Source of the DNA: Paramarasmius palmivorus
Taxonomy: Eukaryota > Basidiomycota > Agaricomycetes > Agaricales > Marasmiaceae
NCBI GenBank assembly: GCA_037176845.1
Contig: JAYKXP010000068.1
Coordinates: 186,001-250,000, forward strand
DNA: 64,000 nucleotides
Direction of reading: 5' to 3'
Shown here: positions 59,040 through 64,000 of the stretch, piece by piece
How the letters are laid out: every line of letters starts with the position of its first letter
Position numbering within the stretch: position 1 is the stretch's first letter
The notes under the pieces: model-generated
Databases searched by the model: none
The model's input: the letters and a program-made list of their open reading frames with translations, nothing else
Told to the model about the DNA's origin: nothing
Program-made: the position numbers and the translations under genes

Positions 59040-60110
59040 GCTTCAAGCTTCAAGCGTCATTATCAAGCTGCTCTTGCCCTGACATGAAGCGTGACGGTGT
59101 CTGCTCGCGACGATACCGCTGTGAGATTGACGAGGTTCTGAGACAAGAGCGTCCTTTCTGTAGTGCTCTTCAAGCAAGTAGTGCATCGATATGGAGGCGT
59201 ACATCGTCCGCCAACAGAGTTCTTCCAGTTGAAATGAGCACTGAGAACACAATGATGAACAAACTGGGAAACACACCTAGGGGACACTGTTCGTGAACAC
59301 GAAAGCTGGGTCTGCAGAGTTGGCCGAGGGTACACTTTGCTGGTGATTTGAAGCTTTAACTGCTATCGTGGCATTGGGACTGGGCGTAGCGATCCATTGC
59401 CATCCGTTCGATTGCCTTCATCTCGCCTAGTATCGGATAACGGGGAAAGAAATGGTGTGCCTGGCCAATTCTGAAGGACCGTCTTGGCGACCAAATGATT
59501 TGAATGTAAGTATTAGCACCGAGTCGTTGACCAAGATATCACGACTCACGAAGACTTGAAACTTGAGAAGTGTATGACGCGAGTTGAGGGATCCCGAGAC
59601 TCATGGTATGGGATAGACCCTATAATCGAGTTGAGAGGACTAGAATGATACACATTTCTAGTTCACCTGCCAGAGTTATTTTCCCTGGAATAGCTGCAGG
59701 CTTGAACTGTGTCGGGCTCGGAAATGTTGTTGGAAGCAAATCGGAAGGTAGAAGTCAGCGTTACATCAGTGTCACCTTAATGTGACTCGAATTAGACGCC
59801 CACTCACCTCTCTTCTTCCTTAGCTCCCACAACCATCTATTTTCCTTCCTACTACGCTGGAGGGTCTATCCCACAGCTTTTTGTTCAGGGTGTATTCCGA
59901 ACATTCGCAACTCATTCGTTCTCACTCATTTCTAACTCTATACACATCAAGTTCTTGTTCTTTTCGAAATCAACGCGGACACGAACACGGGCACGGACAC
60001 GGGGCATTCTGCACGGACGAAAGCTTGCTCTTCAGGTCCTCTTTGGATGGTTTGCAGCCAATATCTGATCAAGGCCTCGGAGATGTACAGTCGAGTTCAT
60101 CGCACTTGTT
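59040..60110 (+). repeat. repeat family B, copy B3
   Basis: Matches B1 from TCGGATAACGGGGAAAGAAA through the GGACAC array to AGATGTACAGTCGAGTTCAT, and matches B2/B4 further left, where 59060-59290 (minus) is a decayed coiled-coil gene copy. It ends 375 bases before the MYND gene's start. Confidence 0.85.
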
Positions 60111-60485
60111 GCCCAGTTTATGGTCCATGTCGTCAGTCCTGTCACGGCGATAGCCTTGGTTTCCCCTTCCCCCCTCTTGTATCGACATTCTTCCTCCATG
60201 ATCATACCCGCTCATGAAGGAGAAAACTCTCAAGGATATTCCCTGCAGGAATCCATAGAGGTAATTTTCAGTAAGGTATGGGCTTCCAAGGTACTGATCA
60301 GTTTCCTTTTCGGTTAGTTTTCGACATGAGGCCGCGCCCTTCTTTAATTGGGCATCACCAATACACAAAGGAACCGGACATTAGCATGATGCCATGAAGC
60401 CTTTGTTTCAGTGACCTTCACCCTTTCTTCGTGCACCTCAACGCTGAACTCCTGACTTCTTGTGTACTCGCTGTGCCCGTTTATC

Positions 60486-62655
60486 ATGGCACGAAAGTGA
60501 GTGCAGGCAGACTTTGGCAAGGATGCCCTGTTGATGATCTTCATTTCTACAGCACCAATCCGCACGATCCCATCATTCCAGCCAAACATCTATTCCTTCT
60601 TGCCAGCAAGGGTGATGCTCGAGTGCCTCGCTCTTCGCTTCACTATCTTCAATCCCCTCCAACAACAACTCCATCTCTAGGAGATACCCTCGATAAACCT
60701 ATTCGAGACGTGGTGCTTGCCTTCATTGCTTTGTCCACCTTCTTGACCCTTGAGATTCGGAAGGATACCCCAAGAAACAGGATCCTCCTTGCACCTCTCA
60801 CAGTCAAAAGGGTCTGGACTGACGTGTGGCGCTGGATGAAGTCGCTGGTGTCTGCGCTGATACTCGACCTGCCTCCGGAATTTACCAGGTTCCTGAAATG
60901 GCAACAAGAGCTCTTGAATGCAGTCTTCAGTATCTTAGCCTCACTTTTGGATTGTCCCTGGACAGACCAATATCAACGACTCATCGTAGCCGAGAAGGAT
61001 GTGAAGGATTGGTGCGTTAGAGTCTGCCTCCGCGTAGTCGAATACAAACGCCTTTCCCTCGTACAATTGGCGTTGGCAACCGAAGCTCAGTCTTGGGACG
61101 GGCGGTCCGTAAAACTCGACACATGGTTTCCTTTAGCCTCATCCATGCCATTGTGTGCTCAGTTTGACCGGGCGCTCAGCACCATTGACGCAAAGCATCT
61201 TCTGAAGAAGCTAGGAACGCGGCTGGCGAATCGACTATCAGCAGACGCGTTCGACATTGACGAGGTTCATGCTCTGCATTCGTTGATTGTTCGCATATAT
61301 TACGCTCAACCCGGCCTAGCGCGTCTTTCTCGGCCAGGCATTGTGCGCTTGACATCTCGCACTTTGGTCACCCTGGTGAATCACTTGGTGCGGAGTGGGA
61401 CGCTTGATGTACCCGGAAGCTTTTGGAGAATTATCCGAGACTGCGGCTCGGTTTTGGTCTCGATTTTTGACCTACCATGCTGCTCAAATTGGGTCATTGA
61501 CATGCTCAAAGAGAGGCTTATGGAGGCTGTGATACTTTTCGATCGCTGGCTTTCCCAGTCTGACCTACCCCACGCAAACAACTGTACTGGTTGTTCACTT
61601 GTCGGTACCTTCAGAATCATACTCAATGCAATGCTCGCGCACCTGTTTGTACCATCGGTCCTGAGGTATATCAAGCGGATTTGGAATAGCGCTGGGAGTC
61701 CTCCGCCTGTTCAGCAAAGGATGCATAGCACTTTGTCGGATACTTGGCGCAAGTTGGACACATATGTCACGTCTTTGACGGATATTCGCAAGCAAAATCC
61801 TGGTACACTGGGCATTTGCTGCAGAACATCGGTGAGTGCACTATCACTTACTCGTCTCCTTTCATTGACCTCTATCTTACAGTGTCAAAAGGTCGTAGTG
61901 AGATATCAAGACCAGGCGAACGATGACACCGAAATCCCAGAGGTCAAGATGAACGAGCAAGTATCCGCTTCTCATGAAGTCGACGGCAGTAGGATCGAAT
62001 ATGCTAACACTAACCAAACGGAAAAGGATCACGCTGTCCACGACCATGTCGACGAGGAGCACACCAGCACAATTAGTGGCGATGATGTCGAGGATGCCAA
62101 CGCGGAGGGCGATCATGTTCGGAAAGGCGATCGAGATGGGGTGAACAATGGTCGGGTCTGTTCCGGCTGTCTTAGCCGAGTATACTGCTCGAAAGACTGC
62201 CAGAGAGAAGACTGGGGGTACCATAAGGAATGGTGTAAGAAACGCACGCAGCTTTGGAAAGGTGAGTAAAGGCGTTCGGTGTTTCCTGGTTTCCCTTCTC
62301 ACGCCCTTTAGATGGGATCATCTCTCCGAGATATTTCGAATGGCGTCTCCTCTTCCATCACGCCCGAGACATGATGGCGTCTCACGCTGAGGAAATGCGG
62401 CGTCTCTCTGGACCTGGAAGGGTGGTGGCTCTGAATATAGAGACCCTACCCGGAGATATTCAAACTCTTTCTGTTGAAGACTTTCGGGAACGTTATGCAG
62501 ATAGGTTTAACGAATGGATACCTGCTCTGGAGAAATTGAGCTACATCCTAATCAACCACTCCGTTCAATCCATGGACTTCATCATGAAGTTTTCCGTTGA
62601 TCCTAAATGTGAAGTAGTTCCTTGCGATGGTGAAATGCTTTCGTCAATCCTTTAG
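60486..62655 (+). CDS. 670-aa MYND zinc-finger protein
   Basis: Four exons, 60486-60496, 60553-61831, 61883-62261 and 62312-62655 (introns of 56, 51 and 50 bases), join in phase. The first exon is 11 bases (MAR plus part of a codon). Residues 1-430 are helical and resemble the long N-terminal part of Agaricomycete MYND proteins. The finger is unusual: a CCRTSCQK pair lies just at the second intron, then about 85 acidic, His/Asp-rich residues, then CSGCLSRVYCSKDCQREDW and YHKEWC. Thus the first Cys pair is separated from the rest by an insert. A last region (ARDMMASHAEEMRRLSGPGR onward) follows. MYND fingers bind proline-rich peptides or act as protein-protein contacts. The target is unknown. 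Confidence 0.8.
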
Positions 62656-63214
62656 GAAATGATTAGCCTAATGTATCTTTCCCCTGTATATTTATGTGAA
62701 AACGAAACTTGTATGATATCATGGCTAGTCCCGTAAATGCATTGCATTTCTGCAGTCCTTCTAGAGTGCTGGAGGTCAATGAAAGGGTTGCTTGCGACTC
62801 CCTGTTCCTGACGCGTTGATAATTGACTTGAGTTTGTGTTCATGAGTATGTTGGCTGAGAAGGAACTAGTCTTGGTGAAAGAGAGAAAAAAGGTAAGGGA
62901 TATGGATGAGCTGAAGGCCTGATGACACTGATAAGTCTGCTATGGACCTGTGTGAAGCTTGCGCTGAAGTGAATTTCACAATATTTCAAAATCCGCCAGC
63001 GCTAGTTAGAAGTCGAATCTGCTACTTACGGCTCATCTTCGATTCATCTCCCTCAGTCGGATCCAACCTGATACGCCAAATCCCCTCAGACAGCAAAATC
63101 CCGACTATTTCCAAGATCTCTATTCTATCGCTGCACTGGAGGGTCTACCCCGCAGTCCCTTAGGGTCTATCCCAAACCTTTTTCATTGAATTTTATCACC
63201 CCCTACTAGTGACC
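62656..63214. other. intergenic; holds a promoter-like motif shared with repeat B
   Basis: 63136-63155 reads CACTGGAGGGTCTACCCCGC, close to the GGAGGGTCTATCCCACAG of repeat B (12240 and 59860), and AGGGTCTATCCC recurs at 63163. Otherwise nothing recognised. Confidence 0.4.
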
Positions 63215-64000
63215 ATGTCGTCTGGTGGAGTGTGCACAATCACAGAAGATACACAGTGGATCGTTGCTTCAGTCAACGCTTCATACGTCCCCAAACCCTT
63301 ATTCGGAACGCGTCGAGTCTCTCAGCGACTCGATTATTACTTTGGAGAAGACGATCCCCTTCTTTACCCCCAACCTTACCTTCAGGAACGATGTCACTGG
63401 TCCGTCATCCCACGAAAACCACTGGATCCTGAACACGCGAGAGCGAAATGGTGGGCAATACTTGATCAGAAGGATTTTCACGAAGTCGCATGCGAGATCG
63501 CAGGGTTTGGGAGATGGAAAGAAGAAGCTCTGGAGCAGTACAAGGGGGACTATCTGTTGGTCAAAGCAAGGGTGAAGGAGCATTGCACTAGACGCCAGCA
63601 GTCGAAGAAAGCACCCAACCTAGTCGTAACAGTGCTGAGTGGTCAATTAGAGAGCGTTCTGGGATTTCTTCGTAACACAACGCTTCCATTTAATCGCGCC
63701 CGACAACTTCTGCGGTGCTTTCAACGGTGGTACCTAGAGTTGACTGCTGCCTTGGACTGGTGCGACGTCTTTCGACCGTTCATGGATGGCCAGCAAAAGG
63801 TACCACCAACATCATTGATCGAGCGAGTCGGTGCCTTTACGGTGAAAAGTTTAGATTACCACACCTTGCACCGAGCAGGGATCCCTGTATGGCAAATTCG
63901 TTCCATTGCAGAGCAGGAGTCGGCTAAGTCGCATCGACGTATACCATTCACCACGCCGGAGGAGTTAAACATTGAAAAAGAATTGCTGGATGATACTAGG
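63215..64000 (+). CDS. 5' part of an Agaricomycete protein of unknown function, cut by the window end
   Basis: From the ATG at 63215 the frame stays open for 262 codons to the last base of the window, so the 3' end is missing. The sequence reads VCTITEDTQWIVASVNASYV, RRVSQRLDYYFGEDDPLLYP, ELTAALDWCDVFRPFMDG, VGAFTVKSLDYHTLHRAGIP and VWQIRSIAEQESAKSHRRIP. The last motif (gAF....lh.AGIPVW.IR) is one I associate with a widespread but uncharacterised Agaricomycete family. No catalytic motif is evident. The long open frame without introns is itself support that it is coding. Confidence 0.7.
   Translation, partial: MSSGGVCTITEDTQWIVASVNASYVPKPLFGTRRVSQRLDYYFGEDDPLLYPQPYLQERCHWSVIPRKPLDPEHARAKWWAILDQKDFHEVACEIAGFGRWKEEALEQYKGDYLLVKARVKEHCTRRQQSKKAPNLVVTVLSGQLESVLGFLRNTTLPFNRARQLLRCFQRWYLELTAALDWCDVFRPFMDGQQKVPPTSLIERVGAFTVKSLDYHTLHRAGIPVWQIRSIAEQESAKSHRRIPFTTPEELNIEKELLDDTR

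Overview
The window looks like nuclear DNA of a mushroom-forming basidiomycete (Agaricomycete). The evidence is dense spliceosomal introns of about 40-65 bases with GT...AG ends, small exons, F-box/LRR proteins, a MYND-finger protein, a Dot1-type methyltransferase, a WD40 protein with a membrane segment, Tad/LINE-like retroelement pieces with the motif LEQADD, and several conserved fungal proteins of unknown role. No bacterial or viral gene organisation is seen. Gene models were spliced by hand from reading frames, splice sites and phase, so they are hypotheses until tested with RNA.

Layout. 1-5.6 kb: uncertain coding pieces, a broken HeLo-like (MLKL N-terminal type) gene and a 192-aa gene. 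6.4-7.4 kb: a decayed reverse transcriptase. 8.2-8.9 kb: a small coiled-coil membrane protein. 9.7-13.6 kb: first copies of two local repeat families, called A and B here. B1 holds an intact coiled-coil gene and a FUSC-like transporter fragment. 15.2-25.7 kb: the main gene block on the minus strand (F-box protein, 94-aa protein, 686-aa coiled-coil protein, TPR/F-box/LRR protein resembling Pof3/Dia2), with a signal-anchored 245-aa protein on plus. 26-29 kb: an LRR-like pseudogene and a repeat-A copy split by a 5'-truncated LINE. 29.4-31 kb: a Dot1-like gene. 32-35 kb: a 172-bp MITE and another A fragment. 35-41.6 kb: two T5orf172/GIY-YIG-like genes flanking a 381-aa repeat protein and a divergent WD40 gene. 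42-44.6 kb: B2, inverted relative to B1. 45-46 kb: a RING protein. 46.3-47.8 kb: A2 and a partial B copy. 48.9-50.8 kb: a protein that joins a chromodomain to a C-terminal RING-like finger. 51-52 kb: B4. 52.4-53.8 kb: a decayed paralogue of the 686-aa gene. 54-56 kb: a compact RNA14/CstF77-like gene. 59-60.1 kb: B3. 60.5-62.7 kb: a MYND-finger gene. 63.2 kb to the end: an open reading frame that runs off the window.

The genes do not form an obvious pathway or metabolic cluster. The shared themes are ubiquitin ligase-type proteins (two F-box, two RING), chromatin (Dot1, chromodomain), RNA 3'-end processing (RNA14-like), and a repeat-rich, duplicating background in which intact genes sit beside decayed copies of themselves.
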